Positions 24,229 to 32,451 of a stretch of DNA of 37,875 nucleotides are shown piece by piece. Numbering within the stretch: position 1 is the first letter of the stretch; each line of letters opens with the position of its first letter. The DNA lies in contig JAZNEP010000057.1 of the NCBI GenBank assembly GCA_045588655.1, positions 1 to 37,875 on the forward strand, in the 5' to 3' direction. This DNA is from SVFI01 sp045588655. GTDB lineage: Bacteria > Bacillota > Clostridia > Lachnospirales > Lachnospiraceae. The translations under genes were made by a program, and so were the position numbers. The notes below the pieces were generated by a model that was given only the letters and a program-made list of their open reading frames with translations, was not told the origin of the DNA and made no database searches.

Positions 24229-26217
24229 ATGACAAATAAAGGTAAGTATTACTTGACAACAGCAATTGCCTATACCTCAGGCAAACCACACATCGGAAAC
24301 AGCTATGAAATTGTACTGGCTGACAGTATTGCCCGCTTTAAACGTGCGGACGGATATGATGTATTTTTTCAGACAGGAACCGACGAGCACGGACAAAAGA
24401 TTGAGTTAAAGGCGGAGGAAGCAGGAGTTACCCCAAAAGAATTTGTGGATAAAGTGGCTGCACAGATTCAGGATATCTGTGATATGCTGAATACTTCCTA
24501 TGACAAATTTATCCGTACAACAGACGATTACCATGAGAAACAGGTACAGAAAATCTTTAAAAGAATGTATGACCAAGGTGATATCTACAAAGGTGCTTAT
24601 GAGGGAATGTACTGTACGCCTTGTGAGTCTTTCTGGACGGAATCACAGCTTGTGGAGGGTAAATGTCCGGATTGTGGCCGCGAGTGCAAACCGGCAAAAG
24701 AGGAAGCATACTTCTTTAAGATGAGCAAATATGCGGATAGATTAATTGAGCATATTAATTCACATCCGGAATTTATTCAGCCGGTGAGTCGTAAAAATGA
24801 AATGATGAACAACTTCCTTCTTCCGGGACTTCAGGATCTCTGTGTTTCTCGTACCTCGTTTAAATGGGGAATTCCGGTAGATTTTGATGATAAACACGTT
24901 GTTTATGTATGGCTGGATGCACTTTCTAACTACATTACAGGAATTGGATATGATGCGGATGGAGACAGCACGGAGCAATATGGAAAATTATGGCCGGCTG
25001 ATTTGCATTTAATTGGAAAAGATATTATCCGTTTCCATACGATTTACTGGCCTATTTTCCTAATGGCACTCGGCGAGCCACTTCCGAAGCAGATTTTCGG
25101 ACATCCGTGGCTTCTTCAGGGTGACGGAAAGATGAGTAAATCCAAAGGAAACGTGATTTATGCAGAGGACCTTGTGGATTTCTTCGGGGTGGATGCGGTG
25201 CGATACTTTGTACTTCATGAAATGCCGTTTGAAAACGATGGCGTTATCAGTTGGGAGCTAATGGTAGAAAGATTAAATTCTGACCTTGCAAACACTCTCG
25301 GAAATCTGGTAAATCGTACAATCTCCATGAGCAACAAATATTTTGGCGGCATTGTGGAAAACAAAGGCGAGCCGGCGGATGAAGCACAGGCAGCAATTGA
25401 CGCGGATCTGAAAGCAGTTGTGACAGGCACATATGAGCGTGCTTGTAAAAAAATGGATGACCTGCGCGTGGCAGATGCGATTACAGAAATTTTTGCACTG
25501 TTCAAACGCTGTAATAAATATATTGACGAGACAGAGCCATGGGTACTTGCAAAAGATGAAGCAAACAAAGACCGTCTTGCAACGGTACTTTACAACCTTG
25601 TGGAAAGTATTACCATTGGTGCATCACTTCTTGCACCGTTTATGCCTGAGACGGCAGATAAAATTGTGGCACAGTTAAATGCCAAAATTAGAGATTTTGA
25701 CACACTTACAACGTTTGGTCTTTGCGAAAATGGTACAAAAGTAACCGAAAAGCCGGAAATTCTTTTTGCAAGACTTGATGTGGAAGAAATCGTGGCAAAA
25801 GCGAATGAAATGTTTGAGAAGCGTAAAGCGGAAGCCGGTATTACAGAAGAGCCGGCAGAGGACGAGAATGTCATTGATATTGAACCAAAAGAAGAAATCA
25901 CCTTTGATGACTTTGGTAAAATGCAGTTCCAGGTAGGTGAAATCATTGCCTGTGAAGCCGTTCCGAAGAGCAAAAAACTGCTTTGCTCTCAGGTGAAAAT
26001 CGGAAGTCAGGTAAAACAGATTGTTTCAGGTATTAAAGCTTATTATTCGCCGGAAGAAATGGTCGGAAAAAAAGTTATGGTTTTAGTAAACTTAAAGCCG
26101 GCGAAGTTAGCAGGCGTTCTCAGTGAAGGTATGCTCCTTTGTGCAGAAGATGCAGAAGGAAACCTCGCACTTATGACACCGGAAAAACCAATGCCTGCAG
26201 GGGCAGAAATCTGCTAA
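24229..26217 (+). CDS. metG: methionyl-tRNA synthetase
   Basis: A 662-residue class I aminoacyl-tRNA synthetase that charges tRNA-Met. Motifs are the HIGH-type KPHIGNSYEI near residue 19, the zinc knuckle CTPCESFW and CPDCGREC around residues 129-150, and KMSKS in DGKMSKSKGN at about residue 300. The last 110 residues form the EMAP/OB-fold tRNA-binding domain (FDDFGKMQFQVGEIIACEAV through the C-terminus), which makes the enzyme a dimer. GGAGGG lies 6 nt before ATG 24229; an upstream in-frame ATG at 24196 falls just after the T-box terminator and lacks a ribosome-binding site. Expression is controlled by the Met-specific T-box. Confidence 0.98.
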   Translation: MTNKGKYYLTTAIAYTSGKPHIGNSYEIVLADSIARFKRADGYDVFFQTGTDEHGQKIELKAEEAGVTPKEFVDKVAAQIQDICDMLNTSYDKFIRTTDDYHEKQVQKIFKRMYDQGDIYKGAYEGMYCTPCESFWTESQLVEGKCPDCGRECKPAKEEAYFFKMSKYADRLIEHINSHPEFIQPVSRKNEMMNNFLLPGLQDLCVSRTSFKWGIPVDFDDKHVVYVWLDALSNYITGIGYDADGDSTEQYGKLWPADLHLIGKDIIRFHTIYWPIFLMALGEPLPKQIFGHPWLLQGDGKMSKSKGNVIYAEDLVDFFGVDAVRYFVLHEMPFENDGVISWELMVERLNSDLANTLGNLVNRTISMSNKYFGGIVENKGEPADEAQAAIDADLKAVVTGTYERACKKMDDLRVADAITEIFALFKRCNKYIDETEPWVLAKDEANKDRLATVLYNLVESITIGASLLAPFMPETADKIVAQLNAKIRDFDTLTTFGLCENGTKVTEKPEILFARLDVEEIVAKANEMFEKRKAEAGITEEPAEDENVIDIEPKEEITFDDFGKMQFQVGEIIACEAVPKSKKLLCSQVKIGSQVKQIVSGIKAYYSPEEMVGKKVMVLVNLKPAKLAGVLSEGMLLCAEDAEGNLALMTPEKPMPAGAEIC

Positions 26218-26223
26218 TTATGA

Positions 26224-26252
26224 AGAAAAGGTCCATTGGGCCTTTTCTTTCT
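26224..26252 (+). terminator. terminator of metG
   Basis: An 8-bp stem AGAAAAGG/CCTTTTCT with a short G/C-paired loop, then TTCT. It lies 7 nt after the metG stop codon. Confidence 0.7.
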
Positions 26253-26266
26253 AAGGGAGTATATTA

Positions 26267-27217
26267 ATGAGAAAAGAAGAGTTTACCTTTGATTCCAGAG
26301 ATGGAAAAACAAAACTTTATGCCTGCAAGTGGATACCTGAGAAAGAGACGCCTTTATGCATTGTCCAGATTATTCATGGAATGAATGACCATATAAATAG
26401 GTATGAAGCATTTGCGCAGTATTTGGCCCAGAGAGATATCTTAGTGGTAGGAGAAGATCATTTGGGACATGGGAACAGTGTAGTTGATGGGGGTGTTTAT
26501 GGATATGTCTGTGAAACGGATGCAGCGACTGTAATTGTTCGTGATGCACATCGTCTTAAAAAGATAATCCAAGAAAAATATCCGCAGGTTCCTTATATTA
26601 TATTTGGACATAGTATGGGTTCGTTTATGGTACGCAATTATCTGGCGAAATACGGTAACGGTATACAAGGTGCGATTTTAAGTTCGACCGGTACACCGAA
26701 GAGGTACGAACTGTTATATGGAAAAATAGTAACGACGATATTAGCTAAGATAAAAGGTTCTACCTACGTAAGCAAACATATAGATTCCTTGACTTCAAAG
26801 ACTTATAAAAGTGGTACTGCAAACGGAAAAACAAAATATGATTGGCTGACACAGGATGAAACAATCATAGAGAGCTATAAAGAAGATCCGTTTTGTTGCG
26901 GATATACATATACGGTGAACGGATATCATACAATGTTTGAACTGGCAGATCGTATGCAGAAGAAAGAAGCATTGCAAAAGATACCAAAAAAACTTCCAAT
27001 TTTGATCGTATCAGGAACAGAAGATCCGGTTGGAAACAATGGACTGGCGCCGAAGGAGCTTTATGACAGTTACCTAAATTTGGATTTGACGAAGGTAACA
27101 CTGAAATTATACAATGGTGCAAGGCATGAGATTTTGAATGAAAAAATAAAAGAAACTGTTTTCCTAGATTTGCATAGCTGGATTGAGATGGTGGCAATAG
27201 AAGCTTTGGGGAGATAG
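26267..27217 (+). CDS. alpha/beta hydrolase (monoacylglycerol lipase-like)
   Basis: A 316-residue cytosolic serine hydrolase of the Hydrolase_4 family. The oxyanion region is VQIIHGMNDH, the nucleophile elbow is GHSMGS at about residue 116, the acid is probably Asp in SGTEDPVG and the base is His in NGARHEILNE. No signal peptide or membrane segment is present. Relatives hydrolyse monoglycerides or lysophospholipids; the actual substrate is not evident. AAGGGAG precedes the ATG. It begins 15 nt after the metG terminator and is 28 nt before the DUF1002 gene, so those two may be cotranscribed. Confidence 0.88.
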   Translation: MRKEEFTFDSRDGKTKLYACKWIPEKETPLCIVQIIHGMNDHINRYEAFAQYLAQRDILVVGEDHLGHGNSVVDGGVYGYVCETDAATVIVRDAHRLKKIIQEKYPQVPYIIFGHSMGSFMVRNYLAKYGNGIQGAILSSTGTPKRYELLYGKIVTTILAKIKGSTYVSKHIDSLTSKTYKSGTANGKTKYDWLTQDETIIESYKEDPFCCGYTYTVNGYHTMFELADRMQKKEALQKIPKKLPILIVSGTEDPVGNNGLAPKELYDSYLNLDLTKVTLKLYNGARHEILNEKIKETVFLDLHSWIEMVAIEALGR

Positions 27218-27245
27218 AATATGCTCCCATGGAGGTAGTAAGAGA

Positions 27246-28235
27246 ATGAAAGGTATGAAAAAAACAGCAATAATTTTGATGGCAATGACAGTAATTTGTA
27301 CAGCGCCTGTGATGAGCGTGGAGCTGAAAGCAGAAAGCGTAGATGCAATTGATCCGCAAAAGATTGTTAATATTGACGCATCTAAGACGATACTTGCCCT
27401 TGGTGCAGATTTGTCTCCCCAACAGAGAGCCTCTGTATTGTCCCAAATGGGAATTACAGAAGAAGATGTGGCAGGATTTACAGTCATTGACATTACCAAT
27501 GAGATGGAGCACCAGTATTTGGGATCTTATATGGATGCATCGGTGATAGGAACAAAATCATTGTCCAGTGTTTTGATTACACCAAAGGAGAGCGGACATG
27601 GTGTGCTTGTCACAACAAAGAATATCAATTATTGCACGACGGGCATGTATCGAAATGCACTTTTGACAGCGGGCGTGTCTGACGCGGAAATCCTTGTTGC
27701 GGCGCCTTCACCAATGTCGGGAACCGCAGCGCTGATTGGGGCAATCAAAGGGTATGAGGCGATGACAGGAGCTGTGGTGACGGAAGAATCGTTAGATACT
27801 GCTATGGATGAGCTGATTACAACAGGAGAGATTGCGGATGAAATTGCCGCAGCGACCGATGGAAACAGCCAGGAAATTGAGGAACTGATTGCTTTCGTAA
27901 AAGCAAAAGTGGCAGCCGGTGAGCTTAAGAATGAAGAAGAGATTCGCCGGGCAATTAAAGAGGGCGAGGAGAAGTTTGGAGTTACGCTGGAGCAAGAACA
28001 CATTCAGCAGATTGTAGATATCATGATGAAAATCAATGAACTTGGTCTTGATCCAAATATGCTCATTGAGCAGGCAGAAGACTTGTACAGTAAATTTGGA
28101 ACCGATTTTTTGAACAATATAGGGAATCTGGATACGGAAGCAATTCAAAACGAAGTGACAAAACAAGTGACAGAAGGATTTATATCGCAGATTGTAAATG
28201 CGGTTAAAGAGTTTTTCGCAGGGATTTTTTCGTAA
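27246..28235 (+). CDS. DUF1002 domain secreted protein (YpuA-like)
   Basis: A 329-residue protein with a signal peptide (MKGMKKTAIILMAMTVICTA, cleaved near VELKA). The conserved DUF1002 pattern is visible: ILALGADLSPQQRASVL, then EMGHxYLG-like EMEHQYLGSYMD, GTKSLSSVLI, TTGMYRNALLTAGV and the small-residue stretch APSPMSGTAALIGAIKGYE. The C-terminal third is acidic and helical. The family, represented by Bacillus YpuA, has no settled function. GGAGGT lies 9 nt before ATG 27246; ATG 27255 is an alternative. Confidence 0.9.
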   Translation: MKGMKKTAIILMAMTVICTAPVMSVELKAESVDAIDPQKIVNIDASKTILALGADLSPQQRASVLSQMGITEEDVAGFTVIDITNEMEHQYLGSYMDASVIGTKSLSSVLITPKESGHGVLVTTKNINYCTTGMYRNALLTAGVSDAEILVAAPSPMSGTAALIGAIKGYEAMTGAVVTEESLDTAMDELITTGEIADEIAAATDGNSQEIEELIAFVKAKVAAGELKNEEEIRRAIKEGEEKFGVTLEQEHIQQIVDIMMKINELGLDPNMLIEQAEDLYSKFGTDFLNNIGNLDTEAIQNEVTKQVTEGFISQIVNAVKEFFAGIFS

Positions 28236-28254
28236 AGGATAAAAGGAGCCACGT

Positions 28255-28622
28255 ATGAAAGTCAGATGCGTTGATTGTAAAAAAAGATGATTATCGTGGA
28301 TTGTACATTGCAAGCGCAGATTATGATTATGAAAAATATCAATCGGGAGCGTTAAGAGAGATTATTTGCGTGGAAGGATTGGACATAACAAGAGAATGAA
28401 GACGGAAATAATTTATTTTGTATGAGAGCAAGTTATTATCACAGTGGAATGGGAAAATACATGGTAAAGGATACGATTCCGGCGGGAACAGAAGGGGAAT
28501 TTCAGCTTCTCCTGAATGTGAGCTCTGATCGATATGAGGAAACAGATGTGGCGAGAATATTTGAATTTGGCCAAGAAAAGGATTACATTGAAATACCCAT
28601 CCCAAAGGAAGGAAATCTATGA
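28255..28622 (+). pseudogene. twice-frameshifted gene of unknown family
   Basis: A good AAAAGGAG ribosome-binding site precedes ATG 28255, but this frame stops after 11 codons (TGA 28288) just past a run of seven A residues (28279-28285). In the +1 frame an open segment continues (KKDDYRGLYIASADYDYEKY and onward) to TGA 28397. A second +1 step between 28389 and 28399 leads into the frame that runs from NEDGNNLFC through ATG 28422 to the stop at 28620. Joined, the three pieces make one coherent hydrophilic protein of about 120 residues. The last piece alone would be a 66-residue ORF (28422-28622). The stop overlaps the GNAT start. I do not recognise the family. Sequencing error is an alternative. 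Confidence 0.6.
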
Positions 28623-29095
28623 ACCGGATAAAAATACGATATTTAAAACCGCAGGAATGGGACGATGCCATGGCTCTTGCATGGAAAGTATTCTTGCGTT
28701 TTGAAGCAGAAGAATACACGGAAGAGGGGATTCATAATTTTCTGGATTTGATTTCGGATGAGAGATTGAAAAAACTGTTTCTTCTTGGAGAGTATCCGGT
28801 ATATGCGGCGTTTCTTGAAGAGGAAATGGTAGGAATGGTTTCTCTGCGTAGTATCAACCATATTTCGTTGTTGTTTGTTGCAGATCAGTATCACCATAGA
28901 GGAATCGGAAGAGAGCTGGTGGAAGTGATGAAGGAGCATGTGAGAAGAGATGGGCGCAGAAGCCTGATTACTGTAAATGCTGCTCCATATGCGACCGGAT
29001 TTTATCATGCTCTGGGATTTGAGGATACCGGAGCACAAACACAACAGGATGGCATCATTTTTACCCCCATGATGTGCGAATTAAAAAAGATTTAA
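28619..29095 (+). CDS. GNAT family N-acetyltransferase
   Basis: A 158-residue acetyl-CoA-dependent acetyltransferase. The core shows the strand YAAFLEEEMVGMVSLR, then HISLLFVADQYHHRGIGREL, where QYHHRGIGREL is motif A that binds the acetyl-CoA pyrophosphate, and NAAPYATGFYHALGFEDTG at the C-terminus. The substrate cannot be told from sequence. Its ATG overlaps the stop codon of the preceding frameshifted gene (ATGA), so it was or is translationally coupled to it. No terminator hairpin is evident in the 150 nt that follow. Confidence 0.9.
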   Translation: MNRIKIRYLKPQEWDDAMALAWKVFLRFEAEEYTEEGIHNFLDLISDERLKKLFLLGEYPVYAAFLEEEMVGMVSLRSINHISLLFVADQYHHRGIGRELVEVMKEHVRRDGRRSLITVNAAPYATGFYHALGFEDTGAQTQQDGIIFTPMMCELKKI

Positions 29096-29248
29096 CAATT
29101 ATTTAATATTAAAGCAACAGGATTAGGCAACATGTATAAGAAAACCTAAAATCTTTGTGTATTTGTGGTATAGGAAAAAAAAACCCTTTCGTTTATACTA
29201 AGTCATAGATGGCGACAAAGCCAAACATATTTTAGGAGGAAGAATTTA

Positions 29249-30361
29249 ATGGCTAACTTATCATTAAAAAACGTATGTAAAGTATATCCAAACGGATTCG
29301 AAGCAGTTAAAGATTTCAATCTTGAAATTGCAGATCAGGAATTTATTATTTTCGTAGGACCTTCAGGTTGTGGTAAATCTACAACACTTCGTATGATCGC
29401 TGGTCTGGAAGATATTTCTTCTGGAGAGCTCAGAATCGGAGATAAGGTTGTTAACGACATTGAACCAAAAGACAGAGATATCGCGATGGTATTCCAGAGC
29501 TACGCTCTTTACCCACACATGACAGTATATGATAACATGGCTTTTGGTCTTAAGTTAAGAAAAGTTCCAAAAGAAGAAATTGATAAAATGGTAAAAGAAG
29601 CAGCTAAGATCCTTGACTTAACTCCACTTCTTGATCGTAAACCTAGAGCTTTATCAGGTGGACAGAGACAGCGTGTGGCTATGGGTCGTGCTATCGTTCG
29701 TAATCCAAAAGTATTCCTTATGGATGAGCCTTTATCAAACCTTGATGCAAAACTTCGTGTACAGATGCGTATCGAGATCGCTAAATTACATCAGAGATTA
29801 GGTACTACTATCATCTACGTTACACATGACCAGACAGAGGCTATGACACTTGGTACAAGAATCGTAGTTATGAAAGACGGTATCATCCAGCAGGTAGATA
29901 CACCACAGAACTTATATGAAAAACCAGCAAACCTTTTCGTAGCTGGATTCATGGGATCTCCTCAGATGAACTTCTTAGATGCAGTAGTAGAAGTTGTTGA
30001 TGACACAGCAGTATTAAAAGTAGCTGGTCACTTCATTCCACTTCCACCAGCAAAATCTAAAAAATTAATCGAAGGTGGATACAACGGAAAGACAGTTACA
30101 TTCGGTATTCGTCCGGAAGATGTTTATGATTCAGAGATGATGGTAGAGTCTTCTCCACAGAGTACATTCGAAGCAACTGTAAAAGTATACGAGTTACTTG
30201 GTGCAGAAGTATTCTTATACTTTGATTTAGATGACTTCCAGATGACAGCAAGAGTTGATCCTCGTACAACAGCTAGACCTGGCGACGTTGTAAAATTCGC
30301 TATTGATGTTGAGAAGATTCATATCTTTGATAAAGAAACAGAATTAGTAATTACAAACTAG
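29249..30361 (+). CDS. msmX: sugar ABC transporter ATPase (MsmX/UgpC type)
   Basis: A 370-residue ATP-binding subunit for carbohydrate importers. Motifs are Walker A GPSGCGKST (about residue 37), Q-loop VFQSYALYPHMTVYDNM, signature LSGGQRQRVAMGRA, Walker B VFLMDEP, D-loop and H-loop THDQTEAM. The C-terminal 130 residues form the TOBE/OB regulatory domain (FGIRPEDVYDSE). No permease or binding-protein genes are adjacent, which fits the known habit of MsmX-type ATPases to energise several permeases. Codon use is visibly more biased than in the neighbours (many CGT, ACT, CTT), suggesting high expression. TAGGAGG precedes the ATG. TATACT at 29194-29199 is a likely -10 with a poor -35. Confidence 0.95.
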   Translation: MANLSLKNVCKVYPNGFEAVKDFNLEIADQEFIIFVGPSGCGKSTTLRMIAGLEDISSGELRIGDKVVNDIEPKDRDIAMVFQSYALYPHMTVYDNMAFGLKLRKVPKEEIDKMVKEAAKILDLTPLLDRKPRALSGGQRQRVAMGRAIVRNPKVFLMDEPLSNLDAKLRVQMRIEIAKLHQRLGTTIIYVTHDQTEAMTLGTRIVVMKDGIIQQVDTPQNLYEKPANLFVAGFMGSPQMNFLDAVVEVVDDTAVLKVAGHFIPLPPAKSKKLIEGGYNGKTVTFGIRPEDVYDSEMMVESSPQSTFEATVKVYELLGAEVFLYFDLDDFQMTARVDPRTTARPGDVVKFAIDVEKIHIFDKETELVITN

Positions 30362-30375
30362 TCTTCAGATTAGTT

Positions 30376-30405
30376 GGGGAGATACGTTGTATCTCCCCTT
30401 TTTTT
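30376..30405 (+). terminator. terminator of msmX
   Basis: A perfect 10-bp stem GGGGAGATAC/GTATCTCCCC with a GTT loop, followed by T7. Confidence 0.95.
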
Positions 30406-30410
30406 GTAGC

Positions 30411-30476
30411 GAGGAAGGAAATCAAGCGGCTGCGGAGCAGACATTTGATTTCACCCGAGCGTACAACGAGAAATTT
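30411..30476 (+). repeat. 66-bp repeat, copy 1
   Basis: An exact 66-bp sequence repeated at 30530. It is more GC-rich than the flanks and starts GAGGAAGGAAATCAAG. Within it GAAATCAA and TTGATTTC form an inverted repeat enclosing a CTGC-GGA-GCAG hairpin, so it can fold as a cruciform or RNA stem-loop. No coding function is supported. Confidence 0.95.
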
Positions 30477-30529
30477 AAAAGGTGCAAGGCACCGACTGAC
30501 GCGAGGCGGCAGGAATTTCGAGTCTGAAA

Positions 30530-30595
30530 GAGGAAGGAAATCAAGCGGCTGCGGAGCAGACATTTGATTTCACCCGAGCGTACAACGAGAAATTT
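30530..30595 (+). repeat. 66-bp repeat, copy 2
   Basis: Identical to 30411-30476, 119 bp downstream. Its 3' end lies 20 nt before the TTG start of the CdaR-type gene, so it forms part of that gene's leader. The 53 nt between the copies include a small GTGC-AAG-GCAC hairpin. Confidence 0.95.
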
Positions 30596-30615
30596 GGGAG
30601 GAAAGAGGTGTAAAA

Positions 30616-31701
30616 TTGATAGCGACACAAGTAATACAGAATTGTCTTGAAGAAATGAAAAGTATTACAAAAGTAGATCTTGCAGTTGTTGATGTGGAAG
30701 GTGTACTTGTTGCAAAAAATACAGACCGTTTCGATATTGATAGCAATCGAGTGGTAGAATTTGCCATGTCTGCAGCAGGAAGCCAAGTGCTTATGGGATG
30801 TCAGTATCTAAAGATTTATGACGAGGGTGATCCTGTTTATGTATTAATCTGCGGAGATTCCAGTGAAGAGTACATGATTGGAAAAGTCACAGCAGCAAAT
30901 ATACAAAATTTGATTGTTGCTTATAAAGAACGTTTTGATCGAAATAATTTCTTCCAAAATCTTCTTTTGGATAATTTGCTTTTGGTGGATATTTATAATC
31001 GCGCCAAAAAGTTACATGTGGAAATTGAAAAGCCAAGGGTGGTTATGCTTTTAGAGATTCCATCTGGGAAAGAAACCTATGCGATGGAATATTTAAGAGG
31101 TATGTATACACCACAATCAGGGGATTATGTGACCGCAGTTGATGAAAAAAGTATTATTGTAATTAAGCAAATGGAGGAAGTGGCTGATTCTACAGCAGTG
31201 GAAGAGGTTGCAAATATGACAGTTTCCATGCTGAATACTGAGGCCATGATCAATGTGAAAATTGCTTACGGAACAATTGTTTTCGAACTTAAAGAAGTTT
31301 CTAAGAGTTACAAGGAAGCAAAGATGGCGATGGATGTAGGAAAGATTTTTTATGCCGAGAAAGATGTGGTTGCATACAGTACACTAGGTATCGGAAGATT
31401 AATCTATCAGCTTCCTATCAATCTTTGTGAGATGTTTATCGAAGAAATATTCGGTGAAAAAATTCCGGAAGAGCTGGATGAGGAAACACTAGTAACGATT
31501 AATACATTTTTGGATAATAACTTGAATGTCTCAGAGACAGCAAGACAGTTGTATGTGCACAGAAATACACTCTTATATCGCTTGGAAAAGTTGCAAAAGC
31601 TTACCAACCTGGATATCAGAGTATTTGATGATGCACTGACACTTAAGATCGCCCTTATGGTAGTGAATTATATGCGATATTTGAGACAACTTGAATACTA
31701 A
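30616..31701 (+). CDS. CdaR/PucR-type transcriptional regulator
   Basis: A 361-residue regulator. The N-terminal about 130 residues resemble the sugar-diacid-recognition type domain (VIQNCLEEMKSITKVDLAVV, then DVEGVLVAKNTDRFDID). The middle is a GGDEF-like dimer domain, and the C-terminus is the PucR/CdaR helix-turn-helix (NLNVSETARQLYVHRNTLLY, then LEKLQKLTNLDIR). Relatives respond to glucarate or related diacids, but the ligand here is unknown. Translation starts at TTG 30616, with AGAGGTG 5 nt upstream and no in-frame ATG near it. It follows the sugar ATPase gene, across a terminator and the repeat pair, which hints at carbohydrate control. Confidence 0.88.
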   Translation: MIATQVIQNCLEEMKSITKVDLAVVDVEGVLVAKNTDRFDIDSNRVVEFAMSAAGSQVLMGCQYLKIYDEGDPVYVLICGDSSEEYMIGKVTAANIQNLIVAYKERFDRNNFFQNLLLDNLLLVDIYNRAKKLHVEIEKPRVVMLLEIPSGKETYAMEYLRGMYTPQSGDYVTAVDEKSIIVIKQMEEVADSTAVEEVANMTVSMLNTEAMINVKIAYGTIVFELKEVSKSYKEAKMAMDVGKIFYAEKDVVAYSTLGIGRLIYQLPINLCEMFIEEIFGEKIPEELDEETLVTINTFLDNNLNVSETARQLYVHRNTLLYRLEKLQKLTNLDIRVFDDALTLKIALMVVNYMRYLRQLEY

Positions 31702-31715
31702 AAAGAAAGAATAGG

Positions 31716-31785
31716 AAGTCCCGACTCCTCATATATTATACGGATGTCAAACATTCGTGTGATTTGTGAGGAGTTGGGATTTTTG
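31716..31785 (+). terminator. long hairpin after the CdaR-type gene, containing the next start codon
   Basis: AAGTCCCGACTCCTCA (31716-31731) pairs over 16 bp with TGAGGAGTTGGGATTT (31767-31782), with two G-T pairs. After an 8x8 internal loop an 8-bp apical stem ACGGATGT/ACATTCGT (31740-31747 with 31751-31758) follows. Five T residues come after the 3' arm. It looks like a terminator, yet the ATG of the downstream frame (31744) is inside the apical stem. Confidence 0.7.
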
Positions 31786-32451
31786 TATGAAGTAAAAAAA
31801 CAATATATGGTATTGGCAAAAGAGGGAGAAAAAATTGCAGATGCAGGATTATTAAAGCTGACAAAAACGGAACATAAGTTAAAAGTAGATTTATTTTTGA
31901 ATGAAATGCCGATTTGCTATAATACAACCATGGAATGCAGGTTACAGTATCGTCAGCGTAGCAAAGAGGGAGATGCAGTCCAAACGAAATCATGGAAAGA
32001 ATGCTTAAAAAAAGAAAATCCACACTACATGTTTTTGGTGCAGACACAGGCGCAGACAGAAGAAATTATAGATTGTAGATTGATTTTGCAAGGAAATTAT
32101 ATGGTAGTCTCAGATGAGAAACTAACCATGGTTGAGCAAACGATTACAAATGATGGAATTCGCTATATTAGAGATCTGGATTATTTGAAAAATGGCGATA
32201 ATACAATGCAGGAACTTTTTTTTAACAGCTTCTTATTGCATGGATTTTATCAATATCAGTATTTTATTTTGGGAAAAAATTTTATAGGTGTACCAGACCA
32301 TTTTTATGAAAGAGAAGCGGTAGCTGCTAAAATGATGGGATTTCCATACTTTATGGAAGCAGAACATTTGACATATTGTGAGTTGGATGGAGAGTTAAGA
32401 AAAGAGCTCCCTAAAATAGGGAGCTTTGGTTACTATTTGAGAAAAATTTAA
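31744..32451 (+). CDS. hypothetical protein of unrecognised family
   Basis: A 235-residue soluble protein with no signal peptide or membrane segment. It is rich in Tyr, Phe and Glu in its second half (SFLLHGFYQYQYFILGK, then FIGVPDHFYEREAVAAKMMG), and I do not recognise the family. The reading frame is well formed and continuous, so it is probably real. The start is doubtful: ATG 31744 has no ribosome-binding site and lies in the stem of a hairpin, and the frame upstream is open back to the CdaR stop codon. An in-frame ATG at 31807 would remove 21 residues. The 3' end overlaps the convergent NrdG2 gene by 4 nt. Confidence 0.75.
   Translation: MSNIRVICEELGFLYEVKKQYMVLAKEGEKIADAGLLKLTKTEHKLKVDLFLNEMPICYNTTMECRLQYRQRSKEGDAVQTKSWKECLKKENPHYMFLVQTQAQTEEIIDCRLILQGNYMVVSDEKLTMVEQTITNDGIRYIRDLDYLKNGDNTMQELFFNSFLLHGFYQYQYFILGKNFIGVPDHFYEREAVAAKMMGFPYFMEAEHLTYCELDGELRKELPKIGSFGYYLRKI
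32396..32427 (-). terminator. minus-strand terminator of the NrdG2 gene
   Basis: AGCTCCCTA/TAGGGAGCT forms a 9-bp stem with a 3-nt loop (32405-32425). On the minus strand it is followed by CTTTTCTT. It lies about 20 nt past the NrdG2 stop codon, inside the coding sequence of the opposite-strand gene. Confidence 0.75.

Noticed and set aside
26865..27512. 215-codon minus-strand frame over the hydrolase/DUF1002 junction
   Set aside because: Spans two well-supported plus-strand genes and shows Cys/His/Ser-rich shadow composition.
29096..29248. Small RNA or leader element before msmX
   Set aside because: Only a weak TTAGG/CCTAA pairing, a likely -10 box and the ribosome-binding site are visible; nothing supports an RNA gene.
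30411..30595. CRISPR-like array
   Set aside because: Only two copies of 66 bp with one 53-bp gap and no cas genes; repeat length and number do not fit.
30351..30786. Several overlapping minus-strand frames of 65-81 codons around the 66-bp repeats
   Set aside because: Their shared C-terminal peptide comes only from the repeated DNA; they have no ribosome-binding sites and cross a strong terminator.
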